Assembly (NCBI RefSeq): GCF_013394775.1 | Contig: NZ_JABXYT010000001.1 | Coordinates: forward strand, 386,501 to 450,500 | Direction of reading: 5' to 3' | DNA from: Oribacterium sp. oral taxon 102 | Lineage (GTDB): Bacteria; Bacillota; Clostridia; Lachnospirales; Lachnospiraceae | Length of the DNA: 64,000 nucleotides | Shown here: one piece after another, positions 31,434 through 45,772 of the stretch | Layout: each line of letters starts with the position of its first letter | How positions within the stretch are numbered: position 1 is the first letter of the stretch | The notes under the pieces: model-generated | Told to the model about the DNA's origin: nothing | What the model saw: only the letters and a program-made list of their open reading frames with translations | The model's database searches: none | Program-made: the position numbers and the translations under genes

Positions 31434-33604
31434 TTAATCGCACTCCTTAAATCCTCGATCCATGTCTTAGCCTTTGCCGGTTCGTCAAACCAGTATTCCT
31501 TAAGCAATGGAGCAAGTTCAAATTCCACAATTCCTGATAAAGTCTGATCGGATGTTTCCTTCAGTTCGCAGAAATAGCTGTGACCTATACAGAAGCCTTC
31601 TCCAAGAGAATCATCAGAGGCAATATCTGCATTAAGAGCTTCCACACGATCAATCAACTTATTAAACTTTTCGCTCTGAAGAGCTTCCTGATACTGTCTA
31701 AAGCCTTTGGTGTTGAACCCTGGCTCCATATCGAAAAATGCAAACCTTCTACGAAGAGCATAGTCCATCATTGCAAGGCTTCTGTCGGCGGTATTCATCA
31801 TCCCGATGATATAAACATTCTTGGGAACAGAAAACTTCTCATCTGCATATAGGAGTTTCAGTTCAATACCTCTCTTATCCGATTCGATCAGCATGAACAG
31901 CTCACCGAAAATCTTGCTGAGATTCCCACGGTTGATCTCGTCTATGATAAAGAAATACGGAGTATCCTCACTGTCTACTTCAGCAGACTTACAGAAATCA
32001 TAAAATGCGCCGTGTTTCAGCTCAAATCCACCTTCCTGTGTCGGACGGAAGCCCATGATAAAATCTTCATAGGAATAACTCTGGTGGAATTGCACCATCA
32101 TCACACGGGATGGATCCTTCACGCCCATGATGGAATAGGCAAGTCGTTTTGCAGCAAATGTCTTTCCGACGCCCGGAGCCCCCTGGAGTATCACATTCTT
32201 TTTCTTTTCTACCAAGGCGACCAACGTATCATATTTAGTCTTATCCATATAGACTTCTTCAAGGAACATGTCTGCATCATAAGGCTTCAGATCAATTTCT
32301 ACAGGTTCCTCAATGTCGTCTTCGATCTCACTCTCAAACAGAGAATTTAATTTTTCCACATAGTCGGTATATGCTGTAATATCAGTAAGCGTCTTCATCA
32401 CGGCCTGTCCTGGATGCTGCCACTCACCTTTATGTGTCCATTTCACCTGACGAATGTTTTTATAATGATCACGCTGAGGATCAAATTCATAATCGGACCC
32501 AACCACGCCGCGACCAATTACCTGATGCATCCCCTTCTTTGCGAAGATAATATCGCCGGGCTTCATTTCATTTACAAACTGCCATGTTGCATGAGCATCG
32601 TTCTTGAAAGATCTGGACGGATCGATCTTCTCCTGCATTGCCTGCCTCATCTCACTCTTGGTATTGTAAGCAGATAGATCACCGATATCGTCCCAGCCAA
32701 TTCCCATTATCCCTGCAGAATAGAACTCATCCCAATACATAGCACCGTCACCAGGTGCATAAATCCAATAATGTACTGTTTCAACGCCCTCATCAGCGAT
32801 TGCTGCGCCTTTGTTTTCTCTTTGTGCTTCCACCTTTTTGGCAGCAGCCTGTTCCTGATTGACCTGTTCTGAATACTTCCATGCCTCAAAGCTCAGTTCC
32901 TTAAAGTCTTTCAGCTGACTGGCATCACTTTGGAGATACGCACGCAGTTTTTCAACAATATCAAAATATTTATCAGAGGGAATCTTGGCCTCAATTTCCG
33001 GAAGCGTCTTAACAAGTTCTTCCGGAATTTTTCCGGATTCATAGATATACCATGTATTCCGCTGATCCAGATTCAAAAGAGCATTCGGAGCAATCCAGTA
33101 TAATCCCATAGTAATCTTACTGTTTCCATTGCCCTTCTTGTTTATACACAAGTCAAAATACTTTGATACTTTAGCAATCGTATCGGGTAAAGGATCCTTT
33201 GCATACGCCAATGCTGTATCAAACAGCTCCCAAAGATCCTGAATATCATTATCCCCTCGATCCGGAATAAAATAATAGAAGGTCACATTCTGAGGATTCA
33301 GCACAGGAATACTATCAAAAGCTGTCGGCACCGGAGCCTTCACATCAAAAAGCTCCGCTATCGCCTTTAGAATAGAAAGACGATTCGCATCCGTCAGTTT
33401 CTTATTAAACAATCCAAAGAACGTGAACGGATCGATATCTACAATCTGGTTATCTTTCTCCAGCGTAGGAAGATTGATACCAGTGATCTCGTAAATCTTA
33501 CGCACCTTCTCGATAAGTTCTTCTCTGTTATCCTTATACTGTAATAATTTGCCGGATAGTTCTTTGTAAAAATCCACCCAGTCAAATTGATTTTGCTCAC
33601 TCAT
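31430..33604 (-). CDS. mcrB: McrB-type GTPase with EVE-like modified-base reader
   Basis: The 724-residue protein has an N-terminal helical region, then an EVE/PUA-like domain around 280-420 (VHYWIYAPGDGAMYWDEF, FAKKGMHQVIGRGVV). Such domains read modified cytosines. The AAA+ domain has Walker A GAPGVGKT near residue 475, FIIDEINRGNLSKIFGELF and the McrB GTPase motif MMNTADRSLAMMDYALRRRF. With McrC it forms a modification-dependent restriction complex. It follows the broken hsdM/S gene by 10 nt, indicating a shared transcript. Confidence 0.92.
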   Translation of the reverse strand: MSEQNQFDWVDFYKELSGKLLQYKDNREELIEKVRKIYEITGINLPTLEKDNQIVDIDPFTFFGLFNKKLTDANRLSILKAIAELFDVKAPVPTAFDSIPVLNPQNVTFYYFIPDRGDNDIQDLWELFDTALAYAKDPLPDTIAKVSKYFDLCINKKGNGNSKITMGLYWIAPNALLNLDQRNTWYIYESGKIPEELVKTLPEIEAKIPSDKYFDIVEKLRAYLQSDASQLKDFKELSFEAWKYSEQVNQEQAAAKKVEAQRENKGAAIADEGVETVHYWIYAPGDGAMYWDEFYSAGIMGIGWDDIGDLSAYNTKSEMRQAMQEKIDPSRSFKNDAHATWQFVNEMKPGDIIFAKKGMHQVIGRGVVGSDYEFDPQRDHYKNIRQVKWTHKGEWQHPGQAVMKTLTDITAYTDYVEKLNSLFESEIEDDIEEPVEIDLKPYDADMFLEEVYMDKTKYDTLVALVEKKKNVILQGAPGVGKTFAAKRLAYSIMGVKDPSRVMMVQFHQSYSYEDFIMGFRPTQEGGFELKHGAFYDFCKSAEVDSEDTPYFFIIDEINRGNLSKIFGELFMLIESDKRGIELKLLYADEKFSVPKNVYIIGMMNTADRSLAMMDYALRRRFAFFDMEPGFNTKGFRQYQEALQSEKFNKLIDRVEALNADIASDDSLGEGFCIGHSYFCELKETSDQTLSGIVEFELAPLLKEYWFDEPAKAKTWIEDLRSAIK

Positions 33605-33614
33605 TGCAATCCTC

Positions 33615-38513
<4,899 letters not shown>

Positions 38514-38524
38514 AAGACGAATAA

Positions 38525-38731
38525 TTACTCTTCCTCGATGACTTCCATCAAGTCTCCAATATCGCAGTGAAACACCTTGCACAGTCGCAGCATTACCTCC
38601 ATCTGTACCGGCTCGTCGTGGTTCAACTTGGACATCCAATAATTACTAATCTCTGCAGCTCTGGCGAGATCACCTTTCTTCATTTTATTTTGCCTTACGA
38701 GATTCCAGAGCTTATTGTAACTGACTGCCAT
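38525..38731 (-). CDS. Small XRE regulator of the restriction operon
   Basis: This 68-residue protein starts at ATG 38731 with AGGGGG upstream and is nearly all helix-turn-helix (KLWNLVRQNKMKKGDLARAAEISNYWMSKLNHDE, then DIGDLMEVIEEE). It lies 11 nt before hsdR and probably acts as the control protein that delays restriction expression. It belongs to the family of small XRE proteins found in restriction clusters. Confidence 0.78.
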   Translation of the reverse strand: MAVSYNKLWNLVRQNKMKKGDLARAAEISNYWMSKLNHDEPVQMEVMLRLCKVFHCDIGDLMEVIEEE

Positions 38732-38758
38732 TGACAACCCCCTGTTCTGATGAAACAT

Positions 38759-39070
38759 AGTCGGTGTTGCTGTAATACCTGATTATATCGTCTAAATCCT
38801 GCAGATCCTTCAGGATACAATTCAACATTTTGGATTATACACAAAATCACGCACTTTTTCAAGATTGAATATGTGTCGCAGAGGCATGCTGACGGTTTCA
38901 AGCATCAACACAGGCCATTTTCTTCATTTCACTACTTGGCGAGCAGTGTTCCGATCCGGATCGATTTCAGTTTTCACTGAAATAGTCCTTCCGGAACTGC
39001 GCGTTGGTGCTGCCCCAAGCCCCGTCCAGATCATCACTTCGTGATGGCTGCGCGTTCGTGCCGAACGCTG
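38759..39070. other. Intergenic region with hairpins and a 14-nt direct repeat
   Basis: This gene-free stretch has a perfect hairpin, ATTTCAGT-TTTC-ACTGAAAT (38964-38983), and another, CATCAC-TTC-GTGATG (39032-39046). The 14-nt block CTGCGCGTTNGTGC occurs at 38998-39011 and 39048-39061. It probably holds the promoter of the XRE-hsd operon; a transfer origin beyond the relaxase gene is an alternative. Confidence 0.4.
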
Positions 39071-39076
39071 AAATGC

Positions 39077-39120
39077 AAAAAGCCGGACAACCGCACCTTG
39101 AAAAAGATGCGATTGCCCGG
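39077..39120 (-). terminator. Terminator after the relaxase gene
   Basis: 39083-39095 pairs with 39108-39120 over 13 positions when two G-U pairs are allowed on the minus strand, followed by five T. It starts 6 nt after the relaxase stop and separates the mobilisation operon from the restriction operon. Confidence 0.75.
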
Positions 39121-39125
39121 TGAAG

Positions 39126-40517
39126 TCATCTGGCCCTTTCGGTCTTTTTGGTTTTCTCCTGTTCCTGCGGTTCGGCTTCACTAAAGGAAATGAGGTTCTG
39201 TCTTGAAATGAGCATTTCCTGTGCCTCATCTCGAACTTTTCGAAATTCGGTGTAGGCCTGTTTCTTCGAAGTTAAGATCTCGGCGTATTCGGCACTAAGC
39301 TCTTTTACCTTTGGGATACGGGCGATGCCCAGCTCATCGAAGGCTTTCTTGGCGGCTTTGTGCAGCGTAATTTCCTCACGATGCTCCTCGAAGAATTTCT
39401 TACTGTAACCAGCTTTGCGATAGGCCTCATATGTGGTTCTGGTTTTGGAATAATTGATGATATTCTTTTTCAGCGTGGCGATCTCTGCCAGACGTTTCTC
39501 GGATTCTGCAATCTGGGTCTGCAGCTCATCCCGCCTTTTTACTGTTTTATCGACAAGAGCATTGATCTCTTTCAGCGTTTCCGCGCCACGTTCGTGGAAC
39601 AAAAGCATACTTTTTGAGATCTGCTTCAGATTATAAACCTTCGTCCAATGGGCATACCCGGCTCCTTTTTCCTGAAGCTTTTCCCGTACATTAAGAAGCA
39701 GATTGACAGATTGCTCACTACGCGCATATTTGCTTTTCGGCCTATGGTTACGGGTGCCGATGATGACCGCACGAAGATCTTCCTCCGAATATCCGTCCCC
39801 GAGAGAAGAGAGGCGGATAAAGCGCTTCTGGTCTTTTCCCCGGAGTGCGATGTTCTTTCCCTGCTTTATTTCATATCCTGCAGATTCCAGCATTTGCAGA
39901 AAATCGGCAAAGTCCTTCGGCTTCTTTGCGACAATCGTATCGATATCACGACAGATCATGTCGCGGAAACTCTCACGCTGCGGGTAAGTGGTCCGTCTGG
40001 GTCTGTCCGAATACGGAAGAGGCTTAATCACGGAGAGGCCGTTTTCCAGGCAGATCATATCGCTGACTTTCTGAAGTGCCCGGCCGGACAGCCAGAAGTT
40101 TTTGAATTTTCTGGTTCCGTCCATGCTTGTGGAATTGAAAATGATGTGGTTGTGAATATGAGCCCGGTCGGTGTGCGTGGCCACAATGAAGGAGTAGTTT
40201 CCCTTCGTGAAGCGCAGACCCAGCTCATAGCCGATCCGGTTAGCTTCCTCTGCCGTGATCTCGCCGGGTTTGAAGGATTGCCGGATCTGATACGCGATGA
40301 TATCGTGCCGGGGTTGTTTGCCAGTGATGTGATAATACTGTCTCTTTTGAAGCATGAACTCTTCATCTGCAGTCATCGGATCACAGCCGTAGGCGGTAAT
40401 AAGCTCGCCTTTCTCCGTTTTCTCCGGATTCTTTGCGTAATCCGTTCGCTCACTGAGGCTGTGGGCTATCGATTGTCCCTTCCTCTGGTGAAGAGCAATC
40501 AGTCGTGTTGCTGCCAT
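39126..40517 (-). CDS. MobP-type relaxase of the ICE
   Basis: The 463-residue relaxase has the motif I region with candidate catalytic Tyr27 (RTDYAKNPEKT), a metal-binding HIHNHIIFN (HxHxH-like) near 120-127 and a long helical C-terminus. It should nick oriT and pilot the strand during conjugation together with MobC. The start AATGGCAG follows AGGAGG. A hairpin with T-run sits between mobC and this gene. It is unrelated to the relaxase of the nested element at 61591. Confidence 0.9.
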   Translation of the reverse strand: MAATRLIALHQRKGQSIAHSLSERTDYAKNPEKTEKGELITAYGCDPMTADEEFMLQKRQYYHITGKQPRHDIIAYQIRQSFKPGEITAEEANRIGYELGLRFTKGNYSFIVATHTDRAHIHNHIIFNSTSMDGTRKFKNFWLSGRALQKVSDMICLENGLSVIKPLPYSDRPRRTTYPQRESFRDMICRDIDTIVAKKPKDFADFLQMLESAGYEIKQGKNIALRGKDQKRFIRLSSLGDGYSEEDLRAVIIGTRNHRPKSKYARSEQSVNLLLNVREKLQEKGAGYAHWTKVYNLKQISKSMLLFHERGAETLKEINALVDKTVKRRDELQTQIAESEKRLAEIATLKKNIINYSKTRTTYEAYRKAGYSKKFFEEHREEITLHKAAKKAFDELGIARIPKVKELSAEYAEILTSKKQAYTEFRKVRDEAQEMLISRQNLISFSEAEPQEQEKTKKTERAR

Positions 40518-40537
40518 TTGTGTTCCTCCTGAAAATG

Positions 40538-40583
40538 AAAAATGCCGGGGCCGTACCGGACAGAAATCCGATACGGTCCCCGG
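40538..40583 (-). terminator. Hairpin plus T-run upstream of relaxase (attenuator-like)
   Basis: 40545-40559 pairs with 40568-40583 (15 bp, one bulged A and one G-U on the minus strand) and is followed by ATTTTTC. It lies in the 72-nt gap between mobC and the relaxase, where a full stop would silence the relaxase, so regulated read-through is likely. Confidence 0.6.
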
Positions 40584-40589
40584 TGTCGT

Positions 40590-40922
40590 TTACTGAATGG
40601 ATGAAAGTCTCGCTAGGATCTCTTTTGCCATTTCCCAGATTTCATCCTGCTTCGCCTGAATCTCAGCAATATCCGCGCCGTAAATGCTTCCTGTGGCATT
40701 TGCCTTTTTCGCAATCTGGTTTAGGTTGTTGCTGCAGCGTCTGAGAAGCGAAGTCATCTCGTGAATATCGGAAGTATCCAGCTTGACGATATAACCGTCC
40801 AGAGACATTTTGCGGATGAACGGTCCGAGAAAGCGGACGCCTGCTTCTTCCGAACGCTGGCAAAGCAGCTTGTACTCTTCCGGGGAGAAAAGGACTTCCA
40901 GACTTCTCGTTTTGGTCCTCAT
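40590..40922 (-). CDS. mobC: MobC-like relaxosome accessory protein
   Basis: The 110-residue protein matches MobC/BacMob proteins: N-terminal ribbon-helix-helix (RSLEVLFSPEEYKLLCQRSEEAGV) and SNNLNQIAKKANATGSIY. It should bind oriT and help the relaxase. The ATG overlaps the upstream stop. It is placed directly before the relaxase gene. Confidence 0.85.
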   Translation of the reverse strand: MRTKTRSLEVLFSPEEYKLLCQRSEEAGVRFLGPFIRKMSLDGYIVKLDTSDIHEMTSLLRRCSNNLNQIAKKANATGSIYGADIAEIQAKQDEIWEMAKEILARLSSIQ

Positions 40923-41452
40923 ACACGCTCCCTTTCTTCCGGATGGCGAAGAATGTGAGGACGACGTTTTGCCTTTTCGAGCTGTTCAGCCCGTTCACGC
41001 TGAGCCTTCAGATCTTCCAGGACGGAATCTCTGACTGCTGTCTGCTCGGACTGTCTGGCTTGGGCTCTGAGTGCTTCTGCCGGATCCGGCTGCGGCATGT
41101 TGTTGATGATGCCGTCAAAGTTGTTGTCGTTCTGCTCCACCGCATCCTCCACAGCACGAAGCGCGGCTCTCTGCGGATCGCGTTCCGGAAAACGTTCCGG
41201 ATGCAGGATGATCTCTACGCGATCAGATACCTGCGGGTCATCAAATACGACTCCGTTCAGCCACTCCTCGCACTCATGCCAGCCGCCCATTGTCAGAACA
41301 TTGCCATATGCTCCGAAGAAACGGAGGTTGTCTTCAGTGCTTTCCGCAGTATCCAGCACATATCCGGCAGCCTCCATGGCAGCCACCAGCTGATCCTTCT
41401 CAGCCGGGTGATCATGCATCGGCTCGGTGTGAGCCTCATCCCATTTACTCAC
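40919..41452 (-). CDS. DUF4316-like mobilisation-region protein (GTG start)
   Basis: A GTG at 41452 has AGGAGG six bases upstream, a better start than the in-frame ATGs at 41479. The protein is 177 residues. Its C-terminal part (AVEDAVEQNDNNFDGIINNMPQPDPAEALR, then a basic helix ending RERV) resembles DUF4316, which precedes MobC in Clostridial ICEs. The N-terminal part (VAAMEAAGYVLDTAESTEDNLRFFG) looks like a large-polyvalent-protein associated domain. Function unknown. Confidence 0.7.
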   Translation of the reverse strand: MSKWDEAHTEPMHDHPAEKDQLVAAMEAAGYVLDTAESTEDNLRFFGAYGNVLTMGGWHECEEWLNGVVFDDPQVSDRVEIILHPERFPERDPQRAALRAVEDAVEQNDNNFDGIINNMPQPDPAEALRAQARQSEQTAVRDSVLEDLKAQRERAEQLEKAKRRPHILRHPEERERV

Positions 41453-41678
41453 GATCTGCCTCCTCGTTCTCAGCATCACTGTCGTAGACAGTAAAATCGA
41501 TGCTGGCGAATTCTGCGTCTGTCAGTTTGTTCAGCTTCCTGACGGTGCGACGGGTGAGCTCCTTCAGTTCAGCATCCTCGATCAACTTCAGATGCGCTGC
41601 CATTTTCAAAAGGGCAGCATTCCGGTTGGAATGATCAAATGAGCTGACCAGAGCAGCTTCTTCTACGGTAAAGATCAT
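41445..41678 (-). CDS. TTRAP-like transposon-transfer assisting protein
   Basis: The 77-residue protein (TVEEAALVSSFDHSNRNAALL, then TRRTVRKLNKLTDAEFASIDF) matches the TTRAP family of ICE-encoded small proteins, named for a presumed transfer-assisting role. It is coupled to the ArdC-like gene upstream (ATGA overlap) and to the GTG-start gene downstream (8-nt overlap). Confidence 0.75.
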   Translation of the reverse strand: MIFTVEEAALVSSFDHSNRNAALLKMAAHLKLIEDAELKELTRRTVRKLNKLTDAEFASIDFTVYDSDAENEEADRE

Positions 41679-43027
41679 CGTGATTCCTCCTTCTTTTTGT
41701 GCGATTTCTGTGTGCTTTTTTGTGTGGATTTCTGTTTGGCCTTTTCAGCCTTCGTCTGCAGATCCTGCAGGACGGAATGCTTCTTCTCGGAAGAGGACTC
41801 TGACTGTTCCGGGGCGATCTTAGCTTTCTCCGCAGACGGGGCTGGTTTCAATTCGTAATCACCGGCTTCCTTTTCAGTCAGAGGCTTAGCGTATTCCAGC
41901 CAACCCCAGGCCTGCATCGTGCCACCCTCAACAAGCTGCCGATTATCATAGTTGTGGATCTCCACAGGAGCATTACCGGCAGGTTTCGGGAAAGTGTCGA
42001 TATCGACCGGACGCTGGGTGGAATAATAACGGTACCTGCCGTTCTCCTGAAGACCGGGAGCAGGATTCGGCGAAATCTCCGGTTTCACGTCAATTCCTTT
42101 TTCCTGCTGAAGATACATGATGTGGTCATCGATGCTCGTGATCATCTCATCGGCAGCCTTGCGGATCCTGTCAAGGGAAGCCTTCAGCTCCGGTGTTTCC
42201 TTTCCGTGAGACCATCCGGCGATATAGGCAAAGCTGTAATCGCTTGTCTCGATGCCGTAATGCTGGGCGACGGTGTAAGCGACAGCCTCCGCCTCGACCT
42301 CCTTGGCGTTTCGGGTGAGCCTCGGTTCCTCCGGAGGCAGGTCCTTCGGATCAATGGCATGCAGCTTCTGGTGGGCCATCTCGTGAATCATTGTCTTGAC
42401 CGTCTGGACCTGGCTCATACCTTCCTGCAGGGCGATCCGTTGATCAACCGTGTGGTAGTAGCCCTTGGCCCCGGAAGGGATATCCTCAAAGCCGACAGGA
42501 ACCGGGCAGGCCCGTTTCAGGGCTTCGAAGAACATCTCGTAATTTGTGACATTACCGGAGAGCTCATCTACGCCGATGGTGGGTAGGGGCTTCCCGTCCG
42601 TCTGGCTGACATCAAAGACGTTCACGACCTTGAAGGCTGGGACCATGATCTCCTTTAAATCCTTTGCCGTGCTGCCGTCCGGATTCAGGACCGGCTGTTG
42701 CGTGACAGGATCAAGCCGGTCCACTTCCATCTGTTTCTTATAAGGCGTCGGAGCAAGGATCCGGATCCCGGTCTCGCCCTTCTGGACCTGCCTACCGAAG
42801 TTCTTCTGCCAGGCAGTGTACCCGGCAACCAGTGTGGCGTCGGGTTTCTGCATGGCAATCAGAATCGTGTTGTTCAGGGAATAATCGTGGAATTTGGAGA
42901 GCGTCTTCAGATAGTTCTTGAAAGCTTCACTCTCAAACAGCGCCTGGATACCGGCTTCCAGCTTATCTGTAATCTCCTTGACCTTATCGAACTGGGAAGG
43001 ATAGGCCTTATCTTTCTTTTCCGACAT
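41675..43027 (-). CDS. ArdC-like antirestriction / ImmA-type metallopeptidase protein
   Basis: The 450-residue protein begins with an ArdC N-terminal-like ssDNA-binding domain (FHDYSLNNTILIAMQKPDATLVAGYTAWQ, GRQVQKGETGIRILAP) and continues with a zincin domain (MIHEMAHQKLH near residue 216; VEAEAVAYTVAQHYGI). Such proteins protect incoming conjugative DNA and occur beside TopB in CTns. A C-terminal domain (RYRYYSTQRPVDIDTFP) is shared with other ICE proteins. The tail is a lysine-rich linker. Confidence 0.83.
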   Translation of the reverse strand: MSEKKDKAYPSQFDKVKEITDKLEAGIQALFESEAFKNYLKTLSKFHDYSLNNTILIAMQKPDATLVAGYTAWQKNFGRQVQKGETGIRILAPTPYKKQMEVDRLDPVTQQPVLNPDGSTAKDLKEIMVPAFKVVNVFDVSQTDGKPLPTIGVDELSGNVTNYEMFFEALKRACPVPVGFEDIPSGAKGYYHTVDQRIALQEGMSQVQTVKTMIHEMAHQKLHAIDPKDLPPEEPRLTRNAKEVEAEAVAYTVAQHYGIETSDYSFAYIAGWSHGKETPELKASLDRIRKAADEMITSIDDHIMYLQQEKGIDVKPEISPNPAPGLQENGRYRYYSTQRPVDIDTFPKPAGNAPVEIHNYDNRQLVEGGTMQAWGWLEYAKPLTEKEAGDYELKPAPSAEKAKIAPEQSESSSEKKHSVLQDLQTKAEKAKQKSTQKSTQKSHKKKEESR

Positions 43028-43583
43028 GGCGCACCTCCTTTCCGATTTTCTGTCCCTGGGCGGAGTGGCTTTTCAGATCGTCCAGCTGTTTCAGAACAGA
43101 GCCGCTTACAAGCTCAGCCTGTTCCATAACGTGCTCAAAAGGAACAGCTCGTCGATTCCTGCGTCCAAACCCATGCATCTCCATGATCTGATCCCGTGCC
43201 TGATTTATGCTGAGATCAGGGTTATCGAGCTGGCCTCCATCCATCAGCTTGAACTGCTGACTGTAAATCGTATAATCGTACCCGGAATCCGTAGTCTGCA
43301 GTGCAAGGTACTCTCTGTGACCGAGCTGCCAGGCTGCCTGATCCAATTCGGTCTCCGGCTCAGGGCGAACCGAGCCATGCTGATGCTCAACCATTTCGGC
43401 AAATTCGCAGATGTGGAACACAGAGTCACCGACAAGCGTGTGATAGTCGTCGATATACTCGCATTTTGCGGAGAACTTCCGATCAGGGAACTGAACTTCC
43501 ACTGTGCCGCCGTCCGGGATTCGAAAGAGCGTATCATAGCTGCTGTTAATGAAACGGATACTGTGTTCTTTCTCGTCCATCAC
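43008..43583 (-). CDS. YodL/LPD-domain-like ICE protein
   Basis: The 191-residue protein has an N-terminal part (FRIPDGGTVEVQFPDRKFSAKCEYIDDYHT) and a central segment (YLALQTTDSGYDYTIYSQ, then INQARDQIMEMHGFGRR) like YodL/large-polyvalent-protein domains found in ICE and phage polyproteins. It overlaps the ArdC-like gene by 20 nt and is overlapped by topB (ATGA). Function unknown. Confidence 0.65.
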   Translation of the reverse strand: MMDEKEHSIRFINSSYDTLFRIPDGGTVEVQFPDRKFSAKCEYIDDYHTLVGDSVFHICEFAEMVEHQHGSVRPEPETELDQAAWQLGHREYLALQTTDSGYDYTIYSQQFKLMDGGQLDNPDLSINQARDQIMEMHGFGRRNRRAVPFEHVMEQAELVSGSVLKQLDDLKSHSAQGQKIGKEVRHVGKER

Positions 43584-45670
43584 TTACCGCCTCCTTTGCG
43601 TTTATCGAATTCCATGGAGAACTGCGGTCTGCCGTCCGCCTCCGTGGAAAGCACGATATCCGCGTTATGGGTCTTGCCGGTCTTCTGACTCTTGCAGCCC
43701 TTCAGTCTGGCGCGGCCATCCTTCAGAAGCTTCTCCACGATCTGGGAGGTCAGTCGTTTTCCGATCTTTGTGAAATAGGCATTGTCCTTCCAGAGAATGA
43801 ACCGGCATTCGCTGTTGCTGCAGAACCAGCCCTTCTGTTTTTCCAGCACCTCGGACCCGCAGTGGGGACAGGTGCCGATCACTTTGTTTCTGCTCATAAG
43901 CGCATCTGCTCCTTTCGCTTTTTCATAGGTTGTCACAAGCCCGGCAATCATCCCGGAGATTCCATCCATGAAATCCGCAGCATCGTATTCGCCGTGCTCA
44001 ATGCCTAGGAGCTTCTGCTCCCATTCGGCGGTCATGGAAGGCGACTGGATCTGCTCCGGCATGACGGTGATCAGGGCATTGCCCTTGTCCGTGGCGATCA
44101 AGTGTTTCGTTTTCTTATCGCCTTTACGCTCGATAAAGCCACGCTGCACCAGCTTTTCGATGGTGGCGGCACGGGTGGCCGGGGTCCCAAGGCCTTTGCT
44201 TTCCGCTTCCTCCGGCGTTTCATCGGCGCCGGCAGTCTCCATAGCTGAAAGAAGGGTGTCTTCAGTAAAGTGCTTGCTCGGGGAGGTCTTGCCCTCTTTC
44301 AGCGCTGAAGAATCGATTTGAAGCCGATTTCCCTGGCCCGGGATCTGTCGAATGGAATCCTCGTCCTTCTTCTTATCCGGATAAAAATGCTGCCAGATGG
44401 CTTTCCAGCCAAGCTGAAGGTCTGTCCTGCCTTTCCTGGTGAATTCTTCAGTTCCACAGCATGACTTTACAGTTGATTCCGCATACCGGTAATCTTCAGC
44501 AACTGCGCAGAGAAGCCTTGCGGAAATCAATTGCAGAACTGCCATTTCTCCAAGGGAAAGCTCACTGAAATCGCTTCCTGCCATCGTCTTTGTCGGGATA
44601 ATGGCATGATGATCACTGACCTTGCTGCTGTTGAAAATGCTTGCAGGGCGGACCGGCTCACTGCGAAGCGCACTGCCGTTGTATTTGAATTTGCGTGCAA
44701 CTGCATTGATCAGCTCCGGCAGCATCTCCCGCATATCATCGGTAAGATACCGGCTGTCGGTGCGGGGATAAGTGACCAACTTCTTTTCGTAAAGGCTCTG
44801 GGTGTGATCCAGTGTCTGCTGAGCCGTAAAGCCGAGGATGCGGTTGGCGTCTTTCTGCAGGCTCGTCAGGTCATACAGAAGAGGCGGCTTCTCCAGCTTT
44901 TCCTTCGTCTCAACAGCTTCAATCATGACTTCTCCGGCAGCCCGGCACTCCTGAAGGACTGCTTCGGCGTCGTTTTTTGTCGAAAAACGTCGGCTGGACA
45001 CGTCTAGATCTCCGGCTTTCAGCTGGACAGTCCAAAAAGGCTCCGGCTTGAAGGCTGCGATCTGGGCGTCCCGCATGACAACCATGGCCAGCGTCGGCGT
45101 CATCACCCTGCCAACAGCCAGAGTCTGACCGTACAGGCATGAAAAAAGCCGGGTAGCGTTCATTCCGATGATCCAGTCGGCACGTTCCCGGCAAAGGGCT
45201 GCCTCATACAAGAGGTCATATTGTGTTCCCGGTTTTAGCTTCTCAAAGCCTTCCCGGATGGCTGAGTCCTCCATGCTGGAGATCCACAGCCGTTCAAAAG
45301 TTTTCTTACATCGGGCCTGGTTGTAGACCAGACGAAAGATCAGTTCGCCTTCACGCCCGGCATCAGTGGCACAGACAAGGCTCTCCACATCGGAGCGTTC
45401 CATCAGAGACTTCAGGATCTGATACTGCTTCCTGGTGGCCTGAGAGACCTCATACAGCCAACGCTCCGGCAGGATCGGCAGGTCTTCCAGCCGCCACTTG
45501 GCAAAGCGTTCATCATAGCGTTCCGGCGCGGAAAGCTCCACCAGATGGCCGACACACCAGCTGACCAGATATCCGCCGCCTTCCAGGTAACCGTCCCGGC
45601 GTTTGTCTGCACCGATCACCCTGGCCAGGGACTGGGCCACACTGGGCTTCTCGGCAATAACAAGTTTCAT
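43580..45670 (-). CDS. topB: DNA topoisomerase III (type IA)
   Basis: From ATG 45670 with GGAGG upstream the protein has 696 residues. The Toprim domain is at the N-terminus (KLVIAEKPSVAQSLARVIGA, CATDAGREGELIFRL). The catalytic tyrosine is in TYPRTDSRYL (near residue 300). A C-terminal zinc ribbon is present (CPHCGSEVLEKQKGWFCSNSEC). ICE-encoded TopB probably decatenates and resolves transferred DNA. It sits in the usual place, downstream of a terminator-like hairpin. Earlier in-frame codons lack a ribosome binding site. Confidence 0.95.
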   Translation of the reverse strand: MKLVIAEKPSVAQSLARVIGADKRRDGYLEGGGYLVSWCVGHLVELSAPERYDERFAKWRLEDLPILPERWLYEVSQATRKQYQILKSLMERSDVESLVCATDAGREGELIFRLVYNQARCKKTFERLWISSMEDSAIREGFEKLKPGTQYDLLYEAALCRERADWIIGMNATRLFSCLYGQTLAVGRVMTPTLAMVVMRDAQIAAFKPEPFWTVQLKAGDLDVSSRRFSTKNDAEAVLQECRAAGEVMIEAVETKEKLEKPPLLYDLTSLQKDANRILGFTAQQTLDHTQSLYEKKLVTYPRTDSRYLTDDMREMLPELINAVARKFKYNGSALRSEPVRPASIFNSSKVSDHHAIIPTKTMAGSDFSELSLGEMAVLQLISARLLCAVAEDYRYAESTVKSCCGTEEFTRKGRTDLQLGWKAIWQHFYPDKKKDEDSIRQIPGQGNRLQIDSSALKEGKTSPSKHFTEDTLLSAMETAGADETPEEAESKGLGTPATRAATIEKLVQRGFIERKGDKKTKHLIATDKGNALITVMPEQIQSPSMTAEWEQKLLGIEHGEYDAADFMDGISGMIAGLVTTYEKAKGADALMSRNKVIGTCPHCGSEVLEKQKGWFCSNSECRFILWKDNAYFTKIGKRLTSQIVEKLLKDGRARLKGCKSQKTGKTHNADIVLSTEADGRPQFSMEFDKRKGGGK

Positions 45671-45701
45671 TCGTGCATCCTCCTTCTTCAAAAATGGGCA
45701 T

Positions 45702-45736
45702 AAAAACAGCGCCAGGGACTTGTGATCCTTGGCGCT
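45702..45736 (-). terminator. Hairpin plus T-run upstream of topB (attenuator-like)
   Basis: AGCGCCAGGGA (45708-45718) pairs with TCCTTGGCGCT (45726-45736), then five T and ATGCCC on the minus strand. TTACATAG precedes it. The same layout recurs upstream of the first maff2 gene (56316-56355). Confidence 0.6.
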
Positions 45737-45772
45737 ATGTAATGCGTCTCCTCGCCAGGAAAGAGAAGCCCC

